From NCBI GenBank assembly GCA_021799355.1, contig JAJZAQ010000005.1, positions 31,267 through 95,266 on the forward strand: DNA of 64,000 nucleotides, written 5' to 3'. The notes beneath the pieces are model-generated. The model was not told where the DNA came from, ran no database searches, and was given only the letters and a program-made list of their open reading frames with translations. The translations under genes were made by a program, and so were the position numbers. Shown here one piece after another: positions 23,854-32,081 of the stretch; the first letter of the stretch is position 1; each line of letters starts with the position of its first letter. This stretch comes from Pseudomonadota bacterium. GTDB taxonomy: Bacteria; Pseudomonadota; Gammaproteobacteria; Burkholderiales; Burkholderiaceae_C.

Positions 23854-24291
23854 ATGGGGCGCAACGACCATCCGACGGACACCTACGGCCAGCGATTGGC
23901 CTACTTGATGTGGGTGCGTGGGTACGTCGAGAACGAGGACTTCGCTCGCGCCCTGCGAAAGGCCGGCATGTCAATTACCGGAAGCGCGATCGGCCAGGTC
24001 ATAAGTGGGACGACGAAAATGATGAATGCCGTCAATCACTCCCGGGTATGCGCGATCATGCAGTGTTCTCCTTTGTGGCTTGCCTGCAATGAGGGACCTG
24101 CGCCAACGAAAGAGGATGTGACCACGAACATCCTTGACTTCCCAGGCTATGACTCCAGCACTGAGCGCGTGCTGGAACTGATGCGCGCAACAGACGCGAA
24201 AGGCCGCGCACGATGCCTTGAAGCCGTTGCAGTCGCCCTTTCCAACTACGAGGTTTCGCAGAAGCGATCCCCCAAAACATCGGGGGAGTGA
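23854..24291 (+). CDS. CI-like repressor without protease domain
   Basis: A 145-residue protein. The N-terminal half is an XRE-type domain in divergent form (GQRLAYLMWVRGYVENEDFA, GMSITGSAIGQVISG), ending with SPLWLACNEGPAP, which matches the 'WL.tG.GP' end of CI-type domains. The C-terminal part (TNILDFPGYDSSTERVLEL) is short and lacks the S24 peptidase serine-lysine dyad, so SOS-type autocleavage is not expected. Release of repression would need another signal. It is divergent from the Cro-like gene and probably uses the operators at 23789-23829 and the copy before ssb. Confidence 0.75.
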   Translation: MGRNDHPTDTYGQRLAYLMWVRGYVENEDFARALRKAGMSITGSAIGQVISGTTKMMNAVNHSRVCAIMQCSPLWLACNEGPAPTKEDVTTNILDFPGYDSSTERVLELMRATDAKGRARCLEAVAVALSNYEVSQKRSPKTSGE

Positions 24292-24594
24292 TCAACCTCG
24301 CCTCCGCCAGGGCGCATAAGAAATCGTCAACAGCGCAGGGAAACCCGGGCGTCAACGTCCCAACTATGACGGGGGATGACTGATACGACTTGGTGGACAT
24401 CTCCGCCCATCCCCTGCAGAAGTGCAGATAGCGCCCTTACCGACACTCGGACGCGCTGCTCGTCATGTGTCACTTCAGCACAGCAACCCAACGGTTTTCC
24501 TTCATAGCATTAAGAGTGCTTGCGTTACGTAATGAAGCATGCTTCAATTCATCTGTCGGCCGCGCAACGCGGTGCCACAGCGAAAAAGTGAAGC
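24292..24594 (+). promoter_or_regulatory. ssb promoter region with a distant copy of the Cro/CI operator
   Basis: This 303-bp region has no supported gene. TGAAGCATGCTTCA, a perfect 14-bp palindrome identical to the core of the Cro/CI operator, lies at 24533-24546. A half site, GTGAAGCATG, includes the ssb start codon. A weak TTGCGT/TTCAAT promoter pair could be spaced 17 bp around 24520-24548, with the palindrome over its downstream part. Confidence 0.6.
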
Positions 24595-25020
24595 ATGTCC
24601 TCTCTCAACAAGGTTCAACTGATCGGCCACCTCGGACGCCACCCCGAGGTGCGCTATACCGCGGACGGAGTGGCCGTTGCCACCCTCGCACTTGCTACGT
24701 CCCGCACCTGGAAAGACAAGGGCGGCGAGCGCCGTGAGGAAACCGAATGGACGCGGGTCGTGCTGTTTGGACGGCTTGCCGAGATTGCCGCGGACTTTCT
24801 TTCCAAGGGCACACAGGCCTATGTCGAGGGTCAGTTGCGCACGCGCAAATGGGCCGATAAAGATGGGGTGGAAAGGTACACGACCGAGGTCGTTGCCGAT
24901 GAGTTGCTGTTGCTGAGCAAGCGGGAGATGGAAAAACCTGCGACCGCTCAGGCGTCGTCGGTTGACGCCGGGCTGGCATGGCCTGATCTGGATGCGGCGC
25001 AGGCCGGGGATGCGCCATGA
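24595..25020 (+). CDS. ssb: Single-stranded DNA-binding protein
   Basis: A 141-residue SSB with the OB-fold start [21 protein letters not shown], then [37 protein letters not shown] and [11 protein letters not shown]. The C-terminal tip is not the canonical DDDIPF (it ends AAQAGDAP), so interaction with host SSB partners may be weak. Element-borne SSBs protect the transferred single strand. It is the first gene of a tight rightward operon with ATGA-type overlaps, and appears to be under the switch operator. Confidence 0.92.
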   Translation: MSSLNKVQLIGHLGRHPEVRYTADGVAVATLALATSRTWKDKGGERREETEWTRVVLFGRLAEIAADFLSKGTQAYVEGQLRTRKWADKDGVERYTTEVVADELLLLSKREMEKPATAQASSVDAGLAWPDLDAAQAGDAP

Positions 25021-25223
25021 TGTTCAACCGCTTCCCTGTGGACTACGTTTTTGTCGGTGAGCGCGATGGGTTCGCCGGGCGCGCGCCGGATGCTGCTTTG
25101 TGGCGACGTGAAGCCTACCGGCGCGGCTATGCGCAAGGGTTGCTGACGCGCGCCGAGCGCATCGCACAGGGTGCGCTGCAGCAGACGGTGATTGTGAGCC
25201 CAACAGCAGAGGTGCGGCTGTGA
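25017..25223 (+). CDS. Small basic protein downstream of ssb
   Basis: A 68-residue protein starting [19 protein letters not shown], whose ATG overlaps the ssb stop and whose stop overlaps the next start. The middle, [23 protein letters not shown], is a basic amphipathic helix. No family is recognised. The tight coupling between ssb and the HD-domain gene suggests a shared function. Confidence 0.55.
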   Translation: MMFNRFPVDYVFVGERDGFAGRAPDAALWRREAYRRGYAQGLLTRAERIAQGALQQTVIVSPTAEVRL

Positions 25224-26032
25224 CGCGCTATCACTATGAAATCGTTCCTCGGCCTGCCGACCTTGGCGGCGGCTGGCGGCTGCGGCTGCTGGAGGACGAG
25301 CGGGAAGTTGGCGGCGGGGTGTTTCCGCTGGCGGAGTACGCCACAGAAAATGCAGATGAAGCCGTCCTCTTCGCCTATGAAGACGCCTTGGCCGACGCCT
25401 CGGCCTGGCTAGACAGCCGACCCAAAGAGGCCGCAGCAGCCATGGCGCATATGTTGACCTGTTCGGGCATCGACTATGCGCCAGGAGCGTTGCGGGTGCA
25501 GGACGTGCGGATTGAGGACATTGCGCATGCTCTATCGCTGATCTGCCGCTTCGGGGGACACAGCGCCGAGCATTACTCGGTCGCGCAGCACAGTCTGTTG
25601 GTCGTGCGCATTCTGGAGGCGATGGAAGCACCGCCAGAAGCCCTGCTCTGCGGGCTGCTGCATGACGCGCACGAAGCTTATGTTGGCGACGTGCCGACGC
25701 CAATCAAAGCGATGCTGGGCACATCCTGGAACGATCTGGAGCACCAGGCGGAGTCTGCCGTACTGGATGCTTTCGGATTGCGCAATTCGATGAATGACTG
25801 GCACGACCTTGTGAAACATGCAGATCGTGTTGCGCTGGCGACGGAACGGCGGGATTTGTTGCGTTATGACATGAAAATCAACCGGCCGTGGCCGATACTC
25901 CACGGGGTCGAACCATTCCCGCAACAAACGGCGGGCGGATGGGGCGACTGTCGCCATTGGGCCGAGGCCTTTCTGGAGCGATTTGTGCGGCTTCGGGAGG
26001 CTTGCGAAGCCCGTCCTTGGATCTCAACTTGA
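25220..26032 (+). CDS. HD-domain phosphohydrolase, YfbR-like 5'-deoxynucleotidase
   Basis: A 270-residue protein. Residues from about 75 match the YfbR-type HD family that dephosphorylates deoxyribonucleoside 5'-monophosphates: MLTCSGIDYAPGALRVQDV, RFGGHSAEHYSVAQHSLLV, and the HD motif in CGLLHDAHEAYVGDVPTPIK. The remaining metal ligand (KHADRVAL) is also present. About 70 N-terminal residues (RYHYEIVPRPADLGGGW) are an extra, unrecognised module, perhaps for partner binding. It shares a compact operon with ssb and, further on, a nucleoside deoxyribosyltransferase, suggesting nucleotide-pool control by the mobile element. Confidence 0.8.
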   Translation: MTRYHYEIVPRPADLGGGWRLRLLEDEREVGGGVFPLAEYATENADEAVLFAYEDALADASAWLDSRPKEAAAAMAHMLTCSGIDYAPGALRVQDVRIEDIAHALSLICRFGGHSAEHYSVAQHSLLVVRILEAMEAPPEALLCGLLHDAHEAYVGDVPTPIKAMLGTSWNDLEHQAESAVLDAFGLRNSMNDWHDLVKHADRVALATERRDLLRYDMKINRPWPILHGVEPFPQQTAGGWGDCRHWAEAFLERFVRLREACEARPWIST

Positions 26033-26044
26033 AGGAGTTTTTCG

Positions 26045-26353
26045 ATGAAACGATCTGTGCTGTTGGCTGTGCTGCTGTGCGCGGGGGTCTTGGCGGGGTG
26101 TGGGAAGTCCTCACCAATCACCGCGGCCTCGACTGCCGCAGGCCCTAGCCCGTTTAGCGGCCGCGATGAGGCCTGGTTCATTGCGCACCCAAAAGAAAAC
26201 GATGCCGAAAACGTATGGTGCAAAACAAACAACGGCTACCTCAACCCGATGGTCAAAGAACAGGCCAAAACCTATGACCCGGCGTGCGACATAGCCGCCA
26301 GCGCTTACTACAAGCGAATGATGAATGCGAAAACCCAGCCGGGCGCGTTCTAA
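26045..26353 (+). CDS. EexN-like entry-exclusion lipoprotein
   Basis: A 102-residue lipoprotein with a type II signal (MKRSVLLAVLLCAGVLAGC; LAGC lipobox, Cys19). The mature part, DEAWFIAHPKENDAENVWC ... DPACDIAASAYYKR, follows the EexN pattern of a short helix, two cysteines and a small C-terminal helix. EexN proteins sit in the envelope and block entry of a second related element. An AAGGAG ribosome binding site lies before the ATG. Its presence supports a conjugative origin for this operon. Confidence 0.7.
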   Translation: MKRSVLLAVLLCAGVLAGCGKSSPITAASTAAGPSPFSGRDEAWFIAHPKENDAENVWCKTNNGYLNPMVKEQAKTYDPACDIAASAYYKRMMNAKTQPGAF

Positions 26354-26370
26354 CCATCGAGGTCACTCAG

Positions 26371-26577
26371 ATGCAATACGCCGGACTGACGTTCATCATC
26401 GCGATGATTGTTCTCTACGCCCTCTTTCACCTGTTCTGGATGGCGCCGATCTGGGTCAAACTGATCGTCTTGTCTCCCCTCCTCTGGTCGCTGGGGAGGC
26501 TGTTGTGGGCGGTTTACAAGCGGCTGGGATGGGAGATCAAACGGCGTCGCATGGCCACGCGCTCCCAGCATCTGTGA
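26371..26577 (+). CDS. Small membrane protein
   Basis: A 68-residue protein starting MQYAGLTFIIAMIVLYALF, with two predicted membrane helices (residues about 4-23 and 28-48) and a basic tail (YKRLGWEIKRRRMATRSQ). The ATG at 26371 is preferred because the longer frame from 26284 overlaps the EexN-like gene without a binding site. No family is recognised. Position suggests an envelope role in exclusion or transfer. Confidence 0.5.
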   Translation: MQYAGLTFIIAMIVLYALFHLFWMAPIWVKLIVLSPLLWSLGRLLWAVYKRLGWEIKRRRMATRSQHL

Positions 26578-26596
26578 TTGAACAGGAGGATTTCCC

Positions 26597-26875
26597 GTGC
26601 TCAACGATTTGCTCGAACTTCCCCAACGGGTGATCGCGTTCGCGCGCATCGGCCTGCGGCCTTCTCCTGCTGACATCGAGGCGGCGATCCGCTGCCTCGA
26701 TCAGGCGCAGAACAGCATGCGCAGCGCCGGACAGAGCGCGGTCGCGTTGCACCCCGCCCGTGCTGCGCTGGTCTCTTTGCGCTGGGGGCACCTGCCGCAT
26801 CGGGATGTCTGCATTTCTGCGGTGTCGAGCCTGGGCGCTGTGATGGCCCTCGGTGAGTCCGTGGAGGAAACGTGA
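26597..26875 (+). CDS. Small unknown protein in the ssb operon
   Basis: A 92-residue protein starting with GTG at 26597, supported by AGGAGG eight bases upstream. It is helical (LLELPQRVIAFARIG, DIEAAIRCLDQAQNSM) without membrane segments or recognised motifs. Its TGA overlaps the next gene's ATG. The function is unknown. Confidence 0.5.
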   Translation: MLNDLLELPQRVIAFARIGLRPSPADIEAAIRCLDQAQNSMRSAGQSAVALHPARAALVSLRWGHLPHRDVCISAVSSLGAVMALGESVEET

Positions 26876-27048
26876 TGCACCTGGACATCGGACACATGGC
26901 CGTCATCTCTCTGGTGCATGGGCTGGTCTACGACGTGATTTTCAAGGCCACGCGGAATCTGACGGTCATGCAGACGGCTGGGCTGGCGGTTGTGGTGATC
27001 GCTGGCCTGTGGCTGGCAGCAAGAATGTTTGGAGGGAAGAGGCGATGA
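26875..27048 (+). CDS. 57-residue single-span membrane protein
   Basis: The frame starts MHLDIGHMAVISLVHGLVYD, contains one membrane helix (MQTAGLAVVVIAGLWLAARM), and ends GGKRR. Start and stop overlap both neighbours (TGATG and ATGA), which supports it being real despite its length. The function is unknown. Confidence 0.5.
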   Translation: MHLDIGHMAVISLVHGLVYDVIFKATRNLTVMQTAGLAVVVIAGLWLAARMFGGKRR

Positions 27049-27575
27049 CAAAACCACGGGTCTATCTGGCCGGGCCAGACTTGTTCTTTGAGGATCGTGA
27101 TGCGCGCTATGCGCACCTGCGGGCGGCTTGTGCAGATGCGGGGCTGGAAGCGGTGGCTCCGACCGACGGCCTCGAAGTGCATACGGAAGGGCCGCTTTCG
27201 GTGGCCGAGCAGATTTATCAGCACAACTTGCATCTGCTGCGCGATTGCGACGGGGTGCTGGTGAATCTCAGCCCATTCCGGGGTGTGGAACCGGATAGCG
27301 GGTCTGTCTTTGAGGCGGCTTTCGCCACCGCTATCGGCAAGCCCGTGGCCGCCTGGATCGGTGACCACTGGAACACCCAAGAACGATCCGCCGTGCTGCG
27401 CAAGGTCTGGCGTGATGCGGATGGCCGGGTGCGTGACAGTCACGACGGCGGACTGGTGGAGGACTTTGGACTGCCCGCCAATCTGATGTTGTCGTGCAGT
27501 TTTTCCGTCTCGCCTGCGCCATGGCAAGCGATCGAACGGCTGCTCATGACTTTGCCGGTTATGGAGGGGGTCTGA
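27045..27575 (+). CDS. Nucleoside 2-deoxyribosyltransferase
   Basis: A 176-residue enzyme that exchanges bases on 2'-deoxyribonucleosides. Family blocks are RVYLAGPDLFF at the N terminus, then QIYQHNLHLLRDCDGVLVNLSPFRG, with the nucleophile-type glutamate near DSGSVFEAAFATAIGKPV. The ATG at 27045 is chosen because it overlaps the preceding stop (ATGA) and directly precedes the family start; a longer frame to 26853 covers the upstream gene. Together with the HD phosphohydrolase it points to deoxynucleotide salvage or pool change by the element. Related enzymes occur in several phages and plasmids. Confidence 0.85.
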   Translation: MTKPRVYLAGPDLFFEDRDARYAHLRAACADAGLEAVAPTDGLEVHTEGPLSVAEQIYQHNLHLLRDCDGVLVNLSPFRGVEPDSGSVFEAAFATAIGKPVAAWIGDHWNTQERSAVLRKVWRDADGRVRDSHDGGLVEDFGLPANLMLSCSFSVSPAPWQAIERLLMTLPVMEGV

Positions 27576-27576
27576 A

Positions 27577-27777
27577 ATGAGCTGCGCCGACACGCTGCCG
27601 CAGCCCGTGCAGCTCGGCGACCTCACGCACTTGCGATTGGTGAAGCTGGCTCGCGCTGTCGATCCAACCAATCCGCCCACCACTGCATCAGCTCCCTGCG
27701 CTGATCGAGATACTGCGCCCGGTTGTACGCCGCGCGAACCGCGTCCGTCTCCCGGTGCGCGAGCTGGCGCTCGATGA
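27577..27777 (+). CDS. Short frame running into the integrase gene
   Basis: A 66-codon frame begins MSCADTLPQPVQLGDLTHLRL directly after the deoxyribosyltransferase stop. Only the first 20 or so residues lie outside the convergent integrase gene; the rest (SPGARAGAR) is antisense to it and looks like noise. It may be the start of a gene whose remainder was lost when the integrase end was joined here. Confidence 0.3.
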   Translation: MSCADTLPQPVQLGDLTHLRLVKLARAVDPTNPPTTASAPCADRDTAPGCTPREPRPSPGARAGAR

Positions 27778-28801
27778 CATCGTGTGCAAAGCCAGACTGC
27801 TCGTTGAGCACGGTGGACGCCAGCGCCCGGAATCCATGCACCGTCATCCGGCCGCGATAGCCCAGTCGGTAAAGCGCGAACAGGAAGGTGTTCTCAGAAA
27901 GCGGATGACCCGGGCGCAGGGGCGAATCCAGCACCAGATCGCGATCACCGGTGAACACCCGGAGTTGTTCGAGCACCGCGCGCGACTGCTGTGACAGCGG
28001 CACGACGTGCGGCAATCCCGCCTTCATGCGGTCTTCAGGAACCACCCAGACCGCGCCGTCCTCGCGCAGCTCAGCCCACCGCATGCCGCGCATCTCGCCG
28101 ACGCGCACGAAGGTCAATGCCAGCAACTGCAATCCCAGGCGGGTGACCGGTTCCTCATAGCCGTCGATCGCCGCGAGCAGCGCACCGGCCTCGTCTGGCG
28201 GGATACTGGCCATCGGTTTTTTCACCTTGCGCGGCTGCAGCACCCGCACCAGACCGGCAGCACCGTGGCTCTCGATGTAACCCACGTCCTGAGCATAATC
28301 GAACACCGCGGCGATGCGCCCGGCCACCCGGTGCGCGGTTTCCACACGGCCGCCCTTCTGCACGGCCTGCACGACTTCCACGAGCTTCGTGCGCGGGATC
28401 TGGTCGATCGGCAGCGAACCAATCGCGGGGTACGCGAAGCGCTCCAGCGTCCCGGCAACCTGCCCCTGGTGCTTGCCGTTGGAGAGGGAGGGAAGTTTGA
28501 TCTTGAGCCACTGCTCAGCGATCGCCTTGAACGTCGGTGCGACCTTCGCTGCGGGCGTGGCAGCCTCTGCGTCGATTGGTGCGCTCTTGGCCTGCGCATG
28601 CGCCGCGCGGGCCTGCGCCAGAGACATGTTCGGGTAGCGGCCATAGGTCCGCGTGCGCTGTTTGCCGGTCTGCGCATAGTTGGCGCGCCAGCTCTTCAGC
28701 CCGGTAGGCGCCACAAAGAGGTACAGGCCGCCGCCGTCGGTGAGCTTGTAGGGCCGCTCCTGCGGCTTGGCTGCCTCGACAGCCTTCACGGTGAGACTCA
28801 T
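27623..28801 (-). CDS. int: P4-type tyrosine integrase
   Basis: A 392-residue site-specific recombinase. The start at 28801 (MSLTVKAVEAAKPQERPYKLTDGGGLYLFV) is the family N terminus; the frame extends upstream but carries nothing recognisable. The DUF4102 arm-binding domain is followed by the SAM-like domain (FKAIAEQWLKIKLPSL) and the catalytic part: Arg in LTFVRVGEMRGMRW, HGFRALASTVLNE, and AHRETDAVRAAYNRAQYLDQR with the nucleophilic tyrosine. Its 5' end faces the 3' end of a tRNA-Ser gene 160 bp away, the usual attachment arrangement for this family. It marks one end of the conjugative element. Confidence 0.93.
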   Translation of the reverse strand: MSLTVKAVEAAKPQERPYKLTDGGGLYLFVAPTGLKSWRANYAQTGKQRTRTYGRYPNMSLAQARAAHAQAKSAPIDAEAATPAAKVAPTFKAIAEQWLKIKLPSLSNGKHQGQVAGTLERFAYPAIGSLPIDQIPRTKLVEVVQAVQKGGRVETAHRVAGRIAAVFDYAQDVGYIESHGAAGLVRVLQPRKVKKPMASIPPDEAGALLAAIDGYEEPVTRLGLQLLALTFVRVGEMRGMRWAELREDGAVWVVPEDRMKAGLPHVVPLSQQSRAVLEQLRVFTGDRDLVLDSPLRPGHPLSENTFLFALYRLGYRGRMTVHGFRALASTVLNEQSGFAHDVIERQLAHRETDAVRAAYNRAQYLDQRRELMQWWADWLDRQREPASPIASA

Positions 28802-28904
28802 GGTATCGCCCTTCTGGATGCCATGAACGATACCACGATTGGCGGCTGGCTGGCGTGATATCGCCCCGGATGTCGCGGGACGATTATGGACGCTCTCCCC
28901 CATG

Positions 28905-28940
28905 AAAAAGCCCCGTCACAGAGGCTGCGCGGGGCTTTTT
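28905..28940 (-). terminator. Terminator between tRNA-Ser and int
   Basis: AAAAAGCCCCG (28905-28915) and CGGGGCTTTTT (28930-28940) form an 11-bp stem with a 14-base loop. Reading leftward from the tRNA it ends in T residues, so it fits termination of the tRNA transcript; it could work in both directions. Confidence 0.8.
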
Positions 28941-28961
28941 GGGACTACCTTGGATCAATTC

Positions 28962-29052
28962 TGGCGGAGAGAGGGGGATTCGAACCCCCGAAGGGCTATT
29001 CACCCTTACACGCTTTCCAGGCGTGCGACTTAAACCACTCATCCATCTCTCC
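28962..29052 (-). tRNA. tRNA-Ser(GGA)
   Basis: The minus strand begins GGAGAGATGGATGAGTGG and ends CCCCCTCTCTCCG with an encoded CCA. The acceptor arms pair GGAGAGA with TCTCTCC; the anticodon loop is CTGGAAA, giving GGA; a long variable arm (AAGGGTGAATAGCCCTT) identifies it as serine; and the T-loop GTTCGAATC is canonical. It is the probable attachment target of the neighbouring integrase. No second copy of its 3' end was found elsewhere in the window. Confidence 0.95.
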
Positions 29053-29171
29053 GGAAACAGGCATCATAACAGTTCAGCGCAGCGCAGCCGACACTTGGTT
29101 GCGCCGCGCATGCAGCCTGGCTGGCAGCGGGTTGAACGGCTCCGCGTTGCGCTGTCTGCGTGCAATCCCCA

Positions 29172-31151
29172 TCAATTCGCCTTGCCGAGTTGCTCCAGAA
29201 TGGCCGGGTTTTCCAGCGTCGAGGTGTCCTGGGTGACGGCCTCGCCCTTGGCCAGCGAGCGCAGCAGGCGGCGCATGATTTTTCCGGAACGGGTTTTGGG
29301 CAGGTTGTCGCCGAAGCGGATGTCTTTGGGTTTGGCGATGGGGCCGATTTCGACGCCGACGTGTTGCCGCAACTCGTTGGCGATCTGCCTGGCTTCGTCG
29401 CCCTCCGGCCGGCTGCGCTTGAGGACGACGAAGGCGCAGATCGCCTCGCCGGTGATGTCGTCGGGCCGACCGACCACGGCGGCCTCGGCCACCAGCGGAT
29501 GCGACACCAGAGCCGACTCGATTTCCATCGTCCCCATGCGGTGCCCGGAGACGTTGAGCACATCGTCGATGCGACCGGTAATGGTGAAGTAGCCGTCGGT
29601 GGCGTCGCGCACTGCGCCGTCGCCTGCGAGGTAGTAGCCGCCGAGTTCTTCGGGGTAGTAGCTCTTTTTGAACCGTTCCGGATCGCCCCAGATGGTGCGG
29701 ATCATCGACGGCCAGGGTTTTTTGATCACCAGGATGCCGCCGGTGCCCCACGGCACGTCGTGCCCGGTTTCGTCGACCACTTCCGCGGTGATCCCCGGCA
29801 GCGGCAGGGTGCAGGAGCCGGGCACCATCGGCGTGGCCCCGGGCAGCGGGGTGATCATGTGGCCGCCGGTTTCGGTCTGCCACCAGGTGTCGACCACAGG
29901 GCAGCGGCCGCCGCCGATGTTTTCGTAATACCACTCCCACGCCGCCGGATTGATCGGTTCACCGACGGTACCGAGGATGCGCAGGCTGTCGAGTTTGTAG
30001 TTGCGCGGATGAACAGCGGGGTTGGTTTCCGCTGCCTTGATGAGCGAGCGGATGGCCGTCGGCGCGGTGTAGAAAATGCTGACCTTGTGCTGCTCGATCA
30101 TTTTCCAGAAGCGCCCGGCGTCGGGATAGGTGGGCACGCCTTCGAACACCACTTCGGTCGCGCCGCAGGCCAGCGGGCCGTAGGTGATGTAGGTGTGGCC
30201 GGTGACCCAGCCGATGTCCGCGGTGCACCAGAACAGGTCTTCTGGCCGGATGTCGAAGGTCCACAGCATGGTGAGCTTGGCCCACAGCAGATAGCCGGCG
30301 CTGGAGTGCTGTACGCCCTTGGGTTTGCCCGTCGAACCGGAGGTGTAGAGCAGGAATAGCGGGTGCTCGGCTTCGACCCACTCCGGCGGGCAGTCGGCCG
30401 TTTGCGCCGCGGAAAGTTCGTGCATCCACAGGTCGCGCCCTGGCTGGAATGCGCAGTCTGCCCCGGTGCGGCGATAGACCACGACGTGACGCACCGTTTC
30501 ACAGCCGCCCATGTTCAGCGCCTCGTCGACGATGGTTTTCAGCGGCAGGGACTTGCCGCCACGGCGCTGCTCGTCGGCGGTGATGACGACCACTGCGCCG
30601 GCGTCCTGCACACGGTCGTGCAGCGACTGCGCGGAAAACCCGCCGAACACCACCGAGTGCGTCGCGCCGATGCGCGCGCAGGCCTGCATGGCCACCACGC
30701 CTTCGACCGACATGGGCATGTAGATGACCACGCGGTCGCCCTTTTTCACCCCCAGCGCTTTGAGCGCGTTGGCAAAGCGGGAGACTTTGTCGAGCAATTC
30801 CTGGTAGCTGACGCGGGTGACGGTGCCGTCGTCGGCTTCGAACACCAGCGCCGTTTTACCCCCCTGCCCGGCCTGCACATGCACGTCCAGGCAGTTGTAC
30901 GAGACGTTGAGCCTGCCGTCGTCGAACCATTTGAAAAACGGGGGATGGCTGTCGTCGAGCACGTGGGTGAAGGGTTGTTGCCAGTGCAGGTGCTCGCGCG
31001 CCAGCCGCGCCCAGAATCCGGTGTAGTCCGCCTGCGCCTCGGCGCAAAGCGCGCGGTAGGCATCCATGCCGGATATCCGCGCGGATTGCACGGTCTGCGC
31101 TCCGGGGTAATACACCTTGCGTTCGTGTGCTTGTGCCGGGGTGTCGCTCAT
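29172..31151 (-). CDS. acs: Acetyl-CoA synthetase (AMP-forming)
   Basis: A 659-residue enzyme that activates acetate to acetyl-CoA through acetyl-AMP. The start at 31151 ([19 protein letters not shown]) has GGAGAC upstream; the frame continues upstream to 31430 without family sequence. Visible blocks: the P-loop-like [30 protein letters not shown], the hinge [35 protein letters not shown], and the C-terminal acetylation-site lysine in [13 protein letters not shown]. The length is standard. It is a single-gene unit next to tRNA-Ser and is divergent from the UPF0114 gene, with 193 bp between them for promoters. Confidence 0.97.
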   Translation of the reverse strand: MSDTPAQAHERKVYYPGAQTVQSARISGMDAYRALCAEAQADYTGFWARLAREHLHWQQPFTHVLDDSHPPFFKWFDDGRLNVSYNCLDVHVQAGQGGKTALVFEADDGTVTRVSYQELLDKVSRFANALKALGVKKGDRVVIYMPMSVEGVVAMQACARIGATHSVVFGGFSAQSLHDRVQDAGAVVVITADEQRRGGKSLPLKTIVDEALNMGGCETVRHVVVYRRTGADCAFQPGRDLWMHELSAAQTADCPPEWVEAEHPLFLLYTSGSTGKPKGVQHSSAGYLLWAKLTMLWTFDIRPEDLFWCTADIGWVTGHTYITYGPLACGATEVVFEGVPTYPDAGRFWKMIEQHKVSIFYTAPTAIRSLIKAAETNPAVHPRNYKLDSLRILGTVGEPINPAAWEWYYENIGGGRCPVVDTWWQTETGGHMITPLPGATPMVPGSCTLPLPGITAEVVDETGHDVPWGTGGILVIKKPWPSMIRTIWGDPERFKKSYYPEELGGYYLAGDGAVRDATDGYFTITGRIDDVLNVSGHRMGTMEIESALVSHPLVAEAAVVGRPDDITGEAICAFVVLKRSRPEGDEARQIANELRQHVGVEIGPIAKPKDIRFGDNLPKTRSGKIMRRLLRSLAKGEAVTQDTSTLENPAILEQLGKAN

Positions 31152-31344
31152 GACAGTCTCCTTGGTTCTGGAATGTAGCCGCAAAAAAGGGGCGCAAAAA
31201 ACAGCGCTATGTGAATTTTGCGCCCTTACGCAGCGCTGACGCGACAGAGCACGGCAGGGCCAGAGTCTGTCGTGCCGCCACGCCTCTAAAATCTTTTGGT
31301 CAGGCCAGCCGGCCCCGTCCCCTGTCAACGCCCCGAAACTTCCC

Positions 31345-32010
31345 ATGACGCGACCGCCCGATCTGCCGCACATCCCGTATATCCCCCGGTTGCTGTTCCT
31401 CAGCCGCTGGTTGCAGTTGCCGCTATACATTGGGCTGATTCTGGCGCTGGGCGTTTACGTCTACCACTTCTGGGTCGAGCTGATCGACCTGGTCGGCGCC
31501 GCCGCCGGCAACCAGACCGCGCTGGCGCATCTGCTCGAAGCCGTGGCGGTGCGCAACCCGCTGCCGCCCGAAGGCGCGGCGGCAGCCGCCGCGACGGCGG
31601 CGCACGCCAGCCCGCCCAAGCTCACCGAGACCACGATCATGCTGGTGGTGCTCAGCCTCATCGACGTGGTGATGATCGCCAACCTGCTGATCATGGTCAT
31701 CGTCGGCGGCTACGAAACCTTCGTGTCGCGCATGTACCTCGAAGGCCATCCCGATCAGCCGGAATGGCTGTCGCACGTCAACGCCTCCGTGCTCAAGGTC
31801 AAGCTGGCAATGGCCATCATCGGCATTTCCTCCATCCACCTGCTGCGCACCTTCATCAACGCCGATGCCTACAGCGTCAAGGCGCTGGTGGCGCAGACCA
31901 GCATCCACGTGGTGTTCCTGCTGTCGGCGCTGGCGATTGCCTACACCGACCGGGTGATGACCCGCACCATGCAGATCGGCCACGCGCAGGACAACGTGCC
32001 CGAGCACTGA
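31345..32010 (+). CDS. UPF0114 (YqhA-type) inner-membrane protein
   Basis: A 221-residue protein with four predicted membrane helices. [18 protein letters not shown] near the start, then [26 protein letters not shown] and [15 protein letters not shown] are the conserved blocks of the YqhA/TIGR00645 family. An Ala-rich insert (about residues 75-92) lengthens the first periplasmic loop compared with the usual 165-190 residues. The function of the family is unknown. It precedes fumarase by 71 bp on the same strand. Confidence 0.88.
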   Translation: MTRPPDLPHIPYIPRLLFLSRWLQLPLYIGLILALGVYVYHFWVELIDLVGAAAGNQTALAHLLEAVAVRNPLPPEGAAAAAATAAHASPPKLTETTIMLVVLSLIDVVMIANLLIMVIVGGYETFVSRMYLEGHPDQPEWLSHVNASVLKVKLAMAIIGISSIHLLRTFINADAYSVKALVAQTSIHVVFLLSALAIAYTDRVMTRTMQIGHAQDNVPEH

Positions 32011-32081
32011 GTCCGCCTGACCCCGCGGCCCGGCGCCCGGGCCGCTTTTTTCAAACCACAACAACTCCGTTCACACCGACC

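Noticed and set aside
31296..32081. Upstream extension of the fumarase frame
   Set aside because: The extension is out-of-frame noise over the UPF0114 gene; the family start is at 32082.
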